64,000 nt of DNA from Candidatus Cloacimonadota bacterium. GTDB lineage: Bacteria > Muiribacteriota > UBA6191. The DNA lies in contig NVVD01000001.1 of the NCBI GenBank assembly GCA_002402105.1, positions 382,944 through 446,943 of the forward strand. The letters run 5' to 3'. The position numbers and the translations under genes are program-made. Each line of letters begins with the position of its first letter. Position 1 is the stretch's first letter. Shown in pieces: positions 9,481 through 19,070 of the stretch. Below the pieces are notes generated by a model. The model was not told the origin of the DNA. It ran no database searches and saw only the letters and a program-made list of their open reading frames with translations.

Positions 9481-10452
9481 ATGAAAATTTTCTAATTGTT
9501 TATACATTAAGTTTAAAGAGTTTTTTTGTGAGACAGCTAATAAAATGATAGGTTTTGTAAGACTTAAAATAAAGTTTATATCCTTTAATTGAATGTCGTA
9601 AATGGTTTGGCCAACTTTTTTAGGGTTTTCACAAATCCATTGGGGCTGGAGATTTTGTTTTTGGAGCTCTTTGATTAGTTTTTTCCCTTTGGGACCAGCT
9701 CCCCAAACTACTAATGGTCTTTCTCTTTTATAGTGAAATTTTTTAAAATACTTGATTTTAATCGTAAAAAAGCATTGATCGAGGTAGTTTGGATCATTGC
9801 GTGAAGCTCTTGTTTGATGGTCTCTCCATAAATGTAAAATTTTTTGTGAGGCTTTTATTTCAAATTTTGCTTGATACCAACGATAAAATAAATCATAGTC
9901 TTCAGGGTAGGTTTTGATTTGGTATGCGCCAATTGAGTCATAATCTTTTGAATACATCATCCAACAAGGAGAAGCTACAGGGCACTCTGTGTATATATCT
10001 TGATAGTGACTAGATTTTTTAGAAATTTCATTTAACCAGTTTTGGTACCTAACAAACCCCAAACCAATTTTATTTTCATCACAAAAGTATTGTACTAAAC
10101 CAGTAGCAACAGTTGGAACTTTTGATGAGTCTAAAATATTTTTAAGTTCAGTTAGTTTATTTTGAGGCATAATATCATCTGAGTCCATTCTAGTTATATA
10201 TGAACCACTTTTTTGAGAGTAGACATAGTCTAAACCAGGCAAAATACCCTTGCTAGGATTTTTAAAGACTTTAATTCTTGGGTCAAGTTTAGCAAATTCA
10301 GAAATGATTTTATAGCTATCATCGCTAGAGTGGTCATCAACAGCAAGGAGTTCAAAATTTCTATGACTTTGTATTAAAATAGACTCTATACATGTTTTAA
10401 TATACTTTTGAGTATTTTTAAAGGGCATAACTATAGTGATTTTATTTTTCAT
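9442..10452 (-). CDS. Glycosyltransferase family 2 with C-terminal nucleotide-binding-like extension
   Basis: A 336-residue protein. Residues 1-220 are a GT-A glycosyltransferase of family 2: 'ITIVMPFKNTQKYI' at the start, 'VDDHSSDDS' for nucleotide-sugar binding, and the metal-binding 'RMDSDDIM' (DxD). The C-terminal 80 residues contain 'LVVWGAGPKGKKLIKEL', a Rossmann-like glycine-rich loop seen as an accessory domain in some surface-sugar transferases. It probably transfers a sugar to a lipid or surface glycan, but donor and acceptor cannot be told. The gene stands alone, far from the polysaccharide locus near 50 kb, and a divergent spacer of 248 bases separates it from the hemerythrin protein. 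Confidence 0.88.
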   Translation of the reverse strand: MKNKITIVMPFKNTQKYIKTCIESILIQSHRNFELLAVDDHSSDDSYKIISEFAKLDPRIKVFKNPSKGILPGLDYVYSQKSGSYITRMDSDDIMPQNKLTELKNILDSSKVPTVATGLVQYFCDENKIGLGFVRYQNWLNEISKKSSHYQDIYTECPVASPCWMMYSKDYDSIGAYQIKTYPEDYDLFYRWYQAKFEIKASQKILHLWRDHQTRASRNDPNYLDQCFFTIKIKYFKKFHYKRERPLVVWGAGPKGKKLIKELQKQNLQPQWICENPKKVGQTIYDIQLKDINFILSLTKPIILLAVSQKNSLNLMYKQLENFHLKANEDFFNFVI

Positions 10453-10700
10453 ATATTGGAGAGTGGTATTTGATGAAATTAGAGTGCATTGTAGTTTTAG
10501 TTATACCCAAGTGCAAATGGTCAGTTTTGGATATATACTTTAACAAAATACAGAGTATTTTAGTATGAATTTGAAGCATTAACGAATAATTGTTATTTTT
10601 TATTTTTTTGTGATAAATGGTTTATCTTTGTTTTTGGATTGAAAAAAAAGGAATAAAAGTAGATAATATTTCAAAATTAAGAAGTTATTAAGGATAGATA

Positions 10701-11924
10701 ATGTCAAATAATCAAGATGTAAAAGAATCTTTAGAAGAAATAAATGTTCAATTAAACAGGGTTTCTAACGGTGGGAGCGACGTATTTGAAAATCTCAAGG
10801 ATTTTGGAAAAGAGATGGAAAATATTTTGGAAACCGTACAAAAAGTAGAAAATGAATCTCAAGAAATTAGGTCTAATTTAGATAGCTCTAATATATCTAT
10901 TCAAAGTCTAAATGAGCAAATCTTAGAAAATACAAATTTAGTAAAAGAACTCTATAATAAAATTAATCATATTCAAAATGTCCAATTAAAGGTTGAAAAC
11001 TCTATAAAAAGTTTAGATGATATTGCTACTCAAACTAGATTTTTAAGTTTAAATGCTATTATTGAAGCTGGTAAAGCTGGAGATGCTGGTAAAACATTTA
11101 CAGTAATTGCCCAAGAAATACAAGTTTTAGCAGAAGTAGCTGCAAATACTGCTTCAACTGTAGAGGGGTTAGTGTCTCAGGTAAGTAAAGCATCTGATGA
11201 GTGTATAGGTGCTATTGAATCTGTTGAAGACTCTTTTGGGAGATCAATAGGGATAGTGGAAGAGGTATCATCATACGTTAAACAATCTTCACAAAACTCA
11301 TTTGAGCAATTATCTCATACTCAAGAAATGGCGATTGGCATTAATAAAGGATATGAAGTTTTGACTTCTAGTTGTGCTTTAAGTCAGGGTATTGACTTAT
11401 GGAGCCGTGCAGCTAGAGTTTACTTTGATGATTTAAAATCAAGATTAAATATTGAGATTGAGGATAAAAGTACTTCAAAAGTAATTTTAATGGACTTTAA
11501 TTCAAGACTTAGAATTGGTATTAACTCTATTGATTTTCAACATAGTATTTTAGTAGGTATTATAAATGATATTTATGTACACTTAAGAACAGGTTCTGAC
11601 ACATCTCAGCAAACATTAATTAATTTAGTTGAGAAACTTGCTAAAAACACGGTAAATCATTTTGCTTTTGAAGAAGAGTGGTTTAAGAAATGTTTATATG
11701 ATGAAGGAGATGGGCATAAGAAAATTCATGATAACCTTTTAGCTAAAGTCATTGATTTTAAAACTCAACTTGAGACAAATTATAGTTATATGGTATCACT
11801 CGATTTGATTGAGTTTTTAGTTGACTGGTTAACAAGTCATATTCTTGGTGTTGATAGACGTTATATAGATCACTTGCAGGCTCATATGGCTGTTGAACCA
11901 AATCAGTCTGACTTTGGTTTCTAA
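10701..11924 (+). CDS. Cytoplasmic chemoreceptor-like signalling protein with C-terminal bacteriohemerythrin
   Basis: A 407-residue protein without membrane segments. Residues 30-250 are helical. The centre (about 104-160) carries the MCP signalling hairpin: 'IATQTRFLSLNAIIEAGKAG' is close to the consensus chemoreceptor tip that binds CheA and CheW, although several tip positions differ. Residues 262-395 are a hemerythrin with all seven iron ligands of the bacterial type: H281, H320, E324, H339, H343, H380 and D385. Hemerythrin binds O2 at a di-iron site, so an oxygen- or redox-responsive signal to a chemotaxis-like kinase is a reasonable inference. No che genes lie in the window. Start ATG with the site 'AAGGAT' upstream. 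Confidence 0.9.
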   Translation: MSNNQDVKESLEEINVQLNRVSNGGSDVFENLKDFGKEMENILETVQKVENESQEIRSNLDSSNISIQSLNEQILENTNLVKELYNKINHIQNVQLKVENSIKSLDDIATQTRFLSLNAIIEAGKAGDAGKTFTVIAQEIQVLAEVAANTASTVEGLVSQVSKASDECIGAIESVEDSFGRSIGIVEEVSSYVKQSSQNSFEQLSHTQEMAIGINKGYEVLTSSCALSQGIDLWSRAARVYFDDLKSRLNIEIEDKSTSKVILMDFNSRLRIGINSIDFQHSILVGIINDIYVHLRTGSDTSQQTLINLVEKLAKNTVNHFAFEEEWFKKCLYDEGDGHKKIHDNLLAKVIDFKTQLETNYSYMVSLDLIEFLVDWLTSHILGVDRRYIDHLQAHMAVEPNQSDFGF

Positions 11925-11927
11925 AGC

Positions 11928-13166
11928 TTAACTAAATAAAAAGTCAGAGATGTTATTTGAGTAAATTTTTTTAAGATTAGAGTTTGACTTTTCTATTGAA
12001 AATATTAATTTTGAGGCTAGTTTTTCATCTATACTGTTAATATCGCCAACTTTTAAATTTAGTTTAAGGTCAGTAGTTAGGGTGTATAAAGAAGTATTGT
12101 TAATATCTTTGTATAAAATATATTCGTTTGATTCACTTTTGATTAAGTAATTTGTTTTCATTAGTTTTTCAAGCAGATAAATAGTTAAAGATTGGGGTGC
12201 GTTAGTAGCTTTTAAAATATCCTTAACTTGTACTTTTTGAATTTTTGAAGTGGATTGACTGATGTATTGTAAGATTTTTAAAGAGTAAAATAATTTTCTA
12301 GCAGAACTATTTTTGACACTATCTGAGCTTTGTTGTTGATTTAAAAGAGAATATTGAGATAAATTTGCAGCAATCTCTGCCCCAAGTAATGCTGATGCCC
12401 AAGATAAATATAACCAAATTAGGATAATGGGTATAGTTGCTAAAGCTCCATATAGCTCTTGATAAAATGGAAAGTGGCTAATATAGTAACCAAATGCCGC
12501 CTTAAAAGCTTCAAATAGAGCTGTTGCAAAAAAAGCTCCTATAATAGAGTATCTCCATCTAACATGAGTGTTTGGTACAACTATATAAAGTAAGAAAAAA
12601 GCTATTAATTCAAGTAAAAATGGAAGTACAAATACAAATAAAGCATTTGCTTCTTGTAACATAGGTACATTTAATACTTGGGCTTGTGCAAATAAATAAC
12701 TTGATAAAGATAAGCTAGAACCTAAAAGCAGGGGCCCAAGGGTCAAAGAACTCCAAAAAGTTAAAACATTATTAATAAAGGTTCTTTTTCCAGAAGACTT
12801 CCAAATTGCATCAAAACTACTTTGAATAGTCATTAATAACATCAATGAGGTAACAGCTAAAGAAGTTATTCCAAATATTGTGGAATGATTGGCATTAGAT
12901 ATAAATTTAGTAATATAAGTTTCAATTGAACCAGCTGCTTCGGGTAAAAAAGCCAAAAAAATGAGTTCTTTTATTTTATTTTCCATACCATTAAAAGCAG
13001 GGAAAGCACTTAAAATAGCAAAAGCAATTGCAAGAACTGGGGTTATTGCTAATAAAGAAGTATAGCTTAAACTACCAGCAACTCTAAAGCAGCCATCTTT
13101 GTAAAATTGATATATGATATAAAAAGTAAACCTTAGTGGTTTAGGTAGATTTTGTAATTTATTCAT
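11928..13166 (-). CDS. YihY/BrkB family inner-membrane protein
   Basis: A 412-residue integral membrane protein of the YihY/virulence-factor BrkB family (formerly confused with RNase BN). The N-terminal 'FYKDGCFRVAGSLSYTSLLAITPVLAI' region and the later 'IWLYLSWASALLGAEIAANL' are family signatures. About six membrane segments occupy residues 35-265. The C-terminal 140 residues form a soluble winged-helix-like tail, also present in longer family members. Biochemical role is unsettled in the literature. The gene converges on the hemerythrin protein with only 3 bases between stops. Confidence 0.88.
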   Translation of the reverse strand: MNKLQNLPKPLRFTFYIIYQFYKDGCFRVAGSLSYTSLLAITPVLAIAFAILSAFPAFNGMENKIKELIFLAFLPEAAGSIETYITKFISNANHSTIFGITSLAVTSLMLLMTIQSSFDAIWKSSGKRTFINNVLTFWSSLTLGPLLLGSSLSLSSYLFAQAQVLNVPMLQEANALFVFVLPFLLELIAFFLLYIVVPNTHVRWRYSIIGAFFATALFEAFKAAFGYYISHFPFYQELYGALATIPIILIWLYLSWASALLGAEIAANLSQYSLLNQQQSSDSVKNSSARKLFYSLKILQYISQSTSKIQKVQVKDILKATNAPQSLTIYLLEKLMKTNYLIKSESNEYILYKDINNTSLYTLTTDLKLNLKVGDINSIDEKLASKLIFSIEKSNSNLKKIYSNNISDFLFS

Positions 13167-13440
13167 TTTTATCCCTGATGACCTTAAAATAAATTGAAGA
13201 TTTAAAAATTATGTTGAATGCTTCATTTTTATTTTTTATCGACTAGCTTTAATTATGCTTTATCAATAAACTACAGTTTTAATTTTTAATTTGATATTTT
13301 TGATACAGAAAACTTGTTCTAATGATTTTTTTGATATGTATTTAATTTTTATTAGTATTAATTTAATACTTAAGTGAACTTTATATGAAATTTGATACAA
13401 TGTCATTTTGTCATTACAAATGGATTTAAGGACTTATCTT

Positions 13441-14799
13441 GTGACTAATAAGATTTTAATTGTAGAAGATGATTTATCATTACAAAACTTAATTAAGAGT
13501 CATTTTTTGAATAAATCGCTTGAGGTGGTTTGTTGCGAAAATGGTAAAGAAGCAATTGAAGCAATAGAAATTAATAAGTTTCAATTTATTTTAACTGACT
13601 GGAAAATGAAAGTAATGGATGGTATGGAGTTTTTATTAAAAGCTCGTCGTTTATCTCCTTGTTCTGTTATTATCATGATGACTTCTCACTCAACCGTAGA
13701 GGCAGCAGTAGAAGCCATAAATAATGGGGCAGATTCATTTATATCTAAACCTTTTAAAATGATTGACTTAGAAGATTTAATTAATAAAATTATTATTAAA
13801 AAAGAGAGATCTCTTGGTTTAGCAGAAGAAGTTAATAATAAATATAGTTACGGTATTATAGCGAAATCAAAATTGATGAGTCAATTAATACAATTTATTG
13901 ATAGAATCCAAAATGTAAGATCTTCTGTTTTGATTACAGGTGAATCTGGTACGGGTAAAGAAGTAGTAGCAAGAGCAATTCATGCGGGTAAAAAAACAAA
14001 ATCACGTCCATTTGTTGCTATTAATTGTGCAGCAATGCCAGAGCACTTATTAGAGAGTGAACTTTTTGGTCATGTAAAAGGCTCATTTACTGGGGCAGAT
14101 AAAAATAAAAAAGGTCTATTTTTAGAGGCAGATGGTGGAATCTTATTTTTAGATGAAATTGGTGATATGCCTCTAAGTCTTCAAGGAAAACTATTAAGAG
14201 TTCTACAAGAAAAAGAAGTACGTCCAGTTGGAGCAAATAAATCAATTCGTATAGATACAAGAGTAATTTGTGCGACTCATCAAAACTTACAAAATAAAAT
14301 GGATACGGGTGAGTTTAGAGAAGACTTATTTTTTAGATTAAATGTTATACCTGTTCATATTCCTGCACTTAGAGAAAGACAAGATGATATTGGTTTACTA
14401 GCTAATTACTTTTTACAAAAATATAGTAAATTAAATGATAGATACTTTACTCATATTAGTGAATCAGGTATAAATTATTTATCTTGTTTGCATTGGCGTG
14501 GAAATGTAAGAGAGCTAGAAAATTACATAGAAAGAGCTGTAATTTTATCAGAAGGCCCAATTATTGAAATGGAAGATTTTTTATTATTTCAAAATTCAAT
14601 TGAGAGAATCCCACCACAATCTATCCAGAAAAACCTTTTTCAAGGTAATCCTAAACTAGAAGAACTAGAAAAAGACTATATCTTAAAAATTTATACTGAG
14701 GTAAATGAATGTAAGGATGAATGTGCCGAAATTTTAGGAATTTCAAAAAGAACTTTATATAGAAAGTTAGAGAGATATCAACTAGGGATTGAAGAGTAG
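13441..14799 (+). CDS. NtrC-family sigma-54 dependent response regulator
   Basis: A 452-residue activator with receiver, AAA+ and Fis-type HTH domains. I place the start at GTG 13441 because the receiver begins there and 'TAAGGA' sits 8 bases upstream; in-frame TTG (13408) and ATG (13420) starts lie further upstream with poorer sites. The receiver has VEDD, phospho-acceptor D53 in 'LTDWKMKVMDG' and K in 'SKPF'. The AAA+ domain shows Walker A 'GESGTGKE', the sigma-54 contact loop as 'GSFTGA' (a known variant of GAFTGA), Walker B 'ILFLDEIGD' and the arginine region 'RLNVIP'. The C-terminal HTH is 'CAEILGISKRTLYRKLE'. It should activate RpoN promoters after phosphorylation. The kinase that converges on it 4 bases away is a plausible but unproven partner. 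Confidence 0.94.
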   Translation: MTNKILIVEDDLSLQNLIKSHFLNKSLEVVCCENGKEAIEAIEINKFQFILTDWKMKVMDGMEFLLKARRLSPCSVIIMMTSHSTVEAAVEAINNGADSFISKPFKMIDLEDLINKIIIKKERSLGLAEEVNNKYSYGIIAKSKLMSQLIQFIDRIQNVRSSVLITGESGTGKEVVARAIHAGKKTKSRPFVAINCAAMPEHLLESELFGHVKGSFTGADKNKKGLFLEADGGILFLDEIGDMPLSLQGKLLRVLQEKEVRPVGANKSIRIDTRVICATHQNLQNKMDTGEFREDLFFRLNVIPVHIPALRERQDDIGLLANYFLQKYSKLNDRYFTHISESGINYLSCLHWRGNVRELENYIERAVILSEGPIIEMEDFLLFQNSIERIPPQSIQKNLFQGNPKLEELEKDYILKIYTEVNECKDECAEILGISKRTLYRKLERYQLGIEE

Positions 14800-14803
14800 C
14801 TTT

Positions 14804-16888
14804 TTAATTATTTAAGCTTAAATCGATCATTTCTCGAAGTTGACTAACTGAAAATGGTTTAGATAGAAAGTTTTTGACTCCTATATCTTTGAAGCGATTT
14901 AAGTTATCTTCATTTGATTTACCAGTCATTATTATAATGGATGGAGAGCGCTTATTAAAGATACTTTGTACAAGATCAAACCCATTCATTTCTGGCATTT
15001 GAATATCAGTAATAATAAGTTTTGGTAAAGTTTCTTTTTGTTGAATTAAAGAGTTGTATTTAGTTAAGAGCTCTTTTCCATTATTAAAGTATTTGACATT
15101 AGTATAACCAAAACTTTTAATCATTGTTTTAATAAACCTAAGAAAATGCTTTTCATCATCAACAACAAAAATAAGTTCATTTGGATTGTTTACTGCTTTA
15201 GGCAGTAAATCTTGTAGTTTTTTATTTTCTGCTTGTGGAAAAATAGCTGGAAATGAAATAGTGAACTTTGTTCCTGTAAATTCGGTAGATTGGTGTGAAG
15301 AGATTAGGTCATTTTCATGAGTTGACTCTAGTTGTATTGTACCTGAGTGTGCTTGAATAGTTGAAAATACCATTGACATACCAAGGCCAGTACCTTTTTG
15401 CTCGGATCGTTCTTTGGTTGTAAAAAATGGGTCATAAATTTTGCTCTGAATTTTTTTTGGGATTCCTCTACCTGTATCTGTTAAGATTAGTATAATTTGA
15501 TTATTTAAGAGCTGTCCTTGAATTGTAAACTTGTGGCCACTTTTAGGGATTTGATTTAAAGAAATAGCCTCTTGGATAGAATGTAAGGAGTTCATTGTTA
15601 GGTTTCTGATTAGATCACTAATTGAATTTTGATTCAGTAAGACAATAGGAAAGTTTACTGGCACGTCAATCGTCATAGTTATGCCAAGTGACTGGAATAC
15701 AGGTTTTAAGAGTTGTAGAGCATCATTAATTGTTTCTATTAGGATAGTGGCTTGCGCTTGAGTTTTAAGTTTTTTACCGAGTGACATTAACTTTTTGGTT
15801 AATGAGGAGGCATTGAGAGCTGTTGATTTCATTTTAATCAAAGTTTCTAAAACTTCTTGAGGTAGCGCATTGATTAAGCAGACTTCAATGCCCATAGTGA
15901 TTACACTCAAGGTATTATTAAAGTCGTGAGATATTTCAGCAGCTAAAGTACCCATATCAGCAAAACGGCTTGTGCGATCAAGATGCTCATTTGCTTCTTT
16001 TAACTCGATTAAAGCTTCTTTTAATTTTTCTTTTTCTTTTTCAAGCTTTGTAGAAAGTTCTATTTTTTGAGTTACATCATGTCTAATAGCGACATATTGA
16101 GTTACTTTTTTGTTTTGATCTAAAAAAGGTACAATGGTCGTATTAACCCAGTAAAAACTTCCGTTTTTTGTTTTATTCTTTACTAATCCTTTCCAAATAC
16201 TTCCACTTTTAATAGTAGTCCAAAGATTTTTAAAAAAAGATTTTGGATGGTAACTAGAGTTTAATATTTTATGATCTTGTCCAATTAACTCATTTAAAGT
16301 AAAACCAGAAATTTGGCAAAGTTGATGATTGGCGTAAGTAATTTTCCCTTTTGAATTGGTAATAGCTACAATGGTTGAAGAGTCTAATGCTTTTCTAATG
16401 AGTCCAAGTTCTTTAAAAGAGCTTTTTAATAGCATCTCATGAAAAGAATCTTTAGAGTCTTTTTTTCTAAAGTGATGGTACTCCCTTTGGAGGCAACTAA
16501 CTTGGCTTTGAAATGATCTTAAAATAAGAGAGTTTTTATGATTTATTTTTTTATTGTTATGGATTCCAAATAAGAAATAGGAGTGACTATTTGTAGAAAA
16601 TATAGGTAAAGATACTAATAGCTCTATGGATGTATCACATTTGATGCTTTTTAAATCTTCTTTTTGTAAAAAGTGAGTTTCTTGTGATTTAAAAAAAGAG
16701 GAGATATAGTCATTATTTAGACAGGTACATTCATAGTTTTGATTAAAGTCTAAAATATTTTTAATTGTACCATTTGAATAGGAGATGACAGCTAAGTAGT
16801 TGAGTTGAGTTAATTCAAAGCAAACTCCTAGATTCTCTTTCCAGTCCTCAATAGAGATAGCACCATTTTCATTGAAGATTTCTTTCAT
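14804..16888 (-). CDS. Soluble PAS hybrid histidine kinase with C-terminal receiver
   Basis: A 694-residue cytoplasmic kinase. Residues 1-140 look like a divergent GAF domain and carry several cysteines (C53 and C55 among them). A PAS domain with PAC motif spans about 160-275. HisKA has H321 in 'AEISHDFNNTLSVI'. The HATPase shows 'LTDTGRGIP' and 'GTGLGMSMV'. The C-terminal receiver has VDDE, 'IITDIQMPEMNG' and 'LSKPF'. The start is 2 bases after the stop of the SafE-like gene, with a GGAG site inside that gene's end, so it is probably the last gene of the cbb3 oxidase run. This suggests a link to respiration or redox control, but that is inference from position only. Confidence 0.9.
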   Translation of the reverse strand: MKEIFNENGAISIEDWKENLGVCFELTQLNYLAVISYSNGTIKNILDFNQNYECTCLNNDYISSFFKSQETHFLQKEDLKSIKCDTSIELLVSLPIFSTNSHSYFLFGIHNNKKINHKNSLILRSFQSQVSCLQREYHHFRKKDSKDSFHEMLLKSSFKELGLIRKALDSSTIVAITNSKGKITYANHQLCQISGFTLNELIGQDHKILNSSYHPKSFFKNLWTTIKSGSIWKGLVKNKTKNGSFYWVNTTIVPFLDQNKKVTQYVAIRHDVTQKIELSTKLEKEKEKLKEALIELKEANEHLDRTSRFADMGTLAAEISHDFNNTLSVITMGIEVCLINALPQEVLETLIKMKSTALNASSLTKKLMSLGKKLKTQAQATILIETINDALQLLKPVFQSLGITMTIDVPVNFPIVLLNQNSISDLIRNLTMNSLHSIQEAISLNQIPKSGHKFTIQGQLLNNQIILILTDTGRGIPKKIQSKIYDPFFTTKERSEQKGTGLGMSMVFSTIQAHSGTIQLESTHENDLISSHQSTEFTGTKFTISFPAIFPQAENKKLQDLLPKAVNNPNELIFVVDDEKHFLRFIKTMIKSFGYTNVKYFNNGKELLTKYNSLIQQKETLPKLIITDIQMPEMNGFDLVQSIFNKRSPSIIIMTGKSNEDNLNRFKDIGVKNFLSKPFSVSQLREMIDLSLNN

Positions 16889-16890
16889 TT

Positions 16891-17598
16891 CTATTTCTCC
16901 AAGCTATTGGTATTGTCTTGTTTTTCAATATAAAAACAATGAATAAGGGTTTTGGTATAATTTTTGTCTGAGGTGACTAAAATGCTACCTTGAATAATAA
17001 ACAAAACTCCCATAACTAAAGCAAGTTTATTAGATATTCCCTCAAAAGAAAACTTTAGTTTTTTATGAATAAAAAAAGGTAAGAATAAAGCAGGTAAAGT
17101 ACCTAATCCAAAGGCTAACATAATAAAAAAACCATCGACTAAAGAAGCGCTACCAGAGGCACTAATTAGTCCAATAGCTAAAAATCCACAAGGAATAAAG
17201 GCATTCAATGCTCCTAAAATAGGCATTAAAAAGGCTCTATGTTTTTTGAGATTAGATTGTAAAATTGTATTAAACTGTAAGCTTAAATTTATTTTATTTA
17301 ATAGGGGTTGAATAGGGTTAAATTTAAAAAAACTTAAAATTAATAATGTGCCTGCAATCAGAGAAATAAAACCTGGTATTGTTGCAAAATCTAAGGTTCT
17401 TCCCATTAAACCACAAAACATACCAAGCATAGAGTAGGTTAATATTCGCCCAAAATGAAATAAAAAAAACTCTAGAAATCTGTTTTTCTTTTTTGTGAAT
17501 AGATTTAAACCTTTGTGTAAGGGTGAGCACATAAATAGGCAGTGAAAACTACCTAAAAGCGAAACTGTAAAAGTTAAATAAATTAATTTTTGGTTCAT
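16891..17598 (-). CDS. Sulfite exporter TauE/SafE-like (DsbD-type) membrane protein of the cbb3 cluster
   Basis: A 235-residue protein with about six membrane segments. The opening 'LLGSFHCLFMCSPLHKGL' is the His-Cys-x-x-Met-Cys motif found in the small SafE/DsbD-like proteins that accompany cbb3 oxidase genes and are suspected of copper or thiol handling. A second signature, 'GALNAFIPCGFLAIGLI', repeats the Pro-Cys pattern in the second half. Its ATG overlaps the ccoG stop by 4 bases (ATGA), so it is translationally coupled to oxidase assembly. Metal transport is inferred from context. The family name 'sulfite exporter' should not be read as function here. Confidence 0.85.
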   Translation of the reverse strand: MNQKLIYLTFTVSLLGSFHCLFMCSPLHKGLNLFTKKKNRFLEFFLFHFGRILTYSMLGMFCGLMGRTLDFATIPGFISLIAGTLLILSFFKFNPIQPLLNKINLSLQFNTILQSNLKKHRAFLMPILGALNAFIPCGFLAIGLISASGSASLVDGFFIMLAFGLGTLPALFLPFFIHKKLKFSFEGISNKLALVMGVLFIIQGSILVTSDKNYTKTLIHCFYIEKQDNTNSLEK

Positions 17599-18989
17599 TT
17601 CATTGGTACTAAAAAATTTGTTTTAAATGTATCTATAACTTTGTTATTAATTGTTACTGCAAATTCAATGCTTAACTTACCACTAGGGTTAGCTTGTTTA
17701 GGAAAGATAACAATAGCATGAGATTTAAAAGCATCGGCCGATGAAATCTCTTTTTTACTTCCAGGCATAATGATTTGTACATCTTTATGAGATAAAACTT
17801 TGATATCAAAGTTTTGATTATGAAGGCTTTTATTAAATAACTGTATAATGTAATGATTAGATATTTTATTTTGTGGTAAAATTTGATATACAGCACCTCT
17901 TTGCCTATTTGCCATTAATTCAAGAATTGGTCTTTTATATAAAAAATATGAAAAAGTACCTAGTAAAATAATCAGAATAGTAGAGTATACATAGGTTCTA
18001 TTTCTTAAAAAATTATATCCTTTACCTTTTAGCTTATTGAGAGAAGTGTAGCCAATGAGTGACTTTTCTTTAGATACGTTTTGCATGACATTTTCACAAG
18101 CATCAATACAGGCAGTACAATTTACGCATTCAAGTTGAATACCATTTCTAATGTCAATACCCATTGGGCAAACTACTACACATTGATTACAGTCGATACA
18201 TGAACCAGCGGGACTTTGTTCTTTTTTACGTGTAGCTAGAGATTTTCTGTCTTCACCACGATTAAAATCATAACTAACAACAATAGAATCATCGTCTAAA
18301 AGTACAGACTGCAATCTTGCATAAGGGCAAACAAGTACACAGGCTTGTTCACGAAACCATGAAAAAATGAAGTAAAAGAAGCCAGCAAAAGAAAGCATAA
18401 TTGTTAGGCCAGTTGTGTGTTTTGATGGGGGGTCTGTAATAATGATATATAGTTTATCAACACCAATAATCCAGGCTAAAAGTAGGTTGCCAACACAAAA
18501 TGCAATAGAAAAAAAAGTGATATGTTTGAAAGACTTTCTAATAATTTTTTGAAAACTCCAAGAACTTTTATTGAGTTTTTTTTGTTGAGAGGGGCCTCCT
18601 TCGATAAAATACTCTATTTTACGAAAAACGTTTTCCATGAATATAGTCTGCGGACAAGCCCATCCACACCAAATTCTACCAACTAAAGATGTAAATAGAA
18701 AAATGGATATAAAACCACTTAAAAATAATAATAAAAGTAGTATTAAATCTTGGGGCCAAAAGACAATTCCGAAGATAAAAAAGATTCTATCTGGAAAATT
18801 AAACATAAAAAGTGGATTACCATTTATTTTTAGAAAGGGTACTCCAACTAATATAAGGATTAAAAGAAAAGCAACAATATTGCGAAGATTTGTAAAGAAA
18901 CCTTTAGGAGCTTTTGCATAAATCCATTTTCTACCACCTTCTTTATCAATAGTAGAAATACGATTTCTATGGTCTATTTTGTTTTCCAT
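17595..18989 (-). CDS. ccoG: Cytochrome c oxidase accessory protein CcoG (FixG/RdxA type)
   Basis: A 464-residue membrane protein needed for cbb3 oxidase assembly; CcoG is known as a cupric reductase in the copper-delivery route to CcoN. It has about five membrane segments. The first polyferredoxin-like region contains 'GRIWCGWACPQTIF' and 'QACVLVCPYARLQ'. A classic two-cluster ferredoxin follows, with 'CIDCNQCVVVCPMGI' and 'CVNCTACIDACENVM'. The last 100 residues form an Ig-like periplasmic domain of the FixG C-terminal type. It lies 115 bases after ccoP, separated by two strong hairpins, and is coupled to the next gene. Confidence 0.95.
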   Translation of the reverse strand: MENKIDHRNRISTIDKEGGRKWIYAKAPKGFFTNLRNIVAFLLILILVGVPFLKINGNPLFMFNFPDRIFFIFGIVFWPQDLILLLLLFLSGFISIFLFTSLVGRIWCGWACPQTIFMENVFRKIEYFIEGGPSQQKKLNKSSWSFQKIIRKSFKHITFFSIAFCVGNLLLAWIIGVDKLYIIITDPPSKHTTGLTIMLSFAGFFYFIFSWFREQACVLVCPYARLQSVLLDDDSIVVSYDFNRGEDRKSLATRKKEQSPAGSCIDCNQCVVVCPMGIDIRNGIQLECVNCTACIDACENVMQNVSKEKSLIGYTSLNKLKGKGYNFLRNRTYVYSTILIILLGTFSYFLYKRPILELMANRQRGAVYQILPQNKISNHYIIQLFNKSLHNQNFDIKVLSHKDVQIIMPGSKKEISSADAFKSHAIVIFPKQANPSGKLSIEFAVTINNKVIDTFKTNFLVPMK

Positions 18990-19027
18990 TTTAACCTCTT
19001 TTTTAAGTTCATTCGCTGAGTGAAAAT

Positions 19028-19058
19028 AATCGTTTAGTTTTTACAAAACTAAACGATT
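19028..19058 (-). terminator. Perfect 14-bp hairpin between ccoP and ccoG
   Basis: Arms 19028-19041 and 19045-19058 are perfectly complementary, with a 3-base loop. On the minus strand the stem is followed by TTATTTTC, so it could act as a Rho-independent terminator, an attenuator or a 3'-end stabiliser for the ccoNOQP message. The stem is AT-rich, which weakens a pure terminator reading. Confidence 0.6.
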
Positions 19059-19070
19059 AAAAGTAAATGT

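Noticed and set aside
13408-13440. Upstream TTG and ATG starts for the NtrC-type regulator
   Set aside because: GTG 13441 has TAAGGA at 8 bases and begins right at the receiver; the extra 7-11 residues match nothing in the family.
16891-17598. Sulfite export as the role of the SafE-like gene
   Set aside because: The His-Cys-Met-Cys start and the coupling to ccoG favour metal or thiol handling in cbb3 assembly.
17324-17896. Antisense frames within the ccoG/safE genes
   Set aside because: Shadows of strongly conserved genes with no ribosome site or plausible composition.
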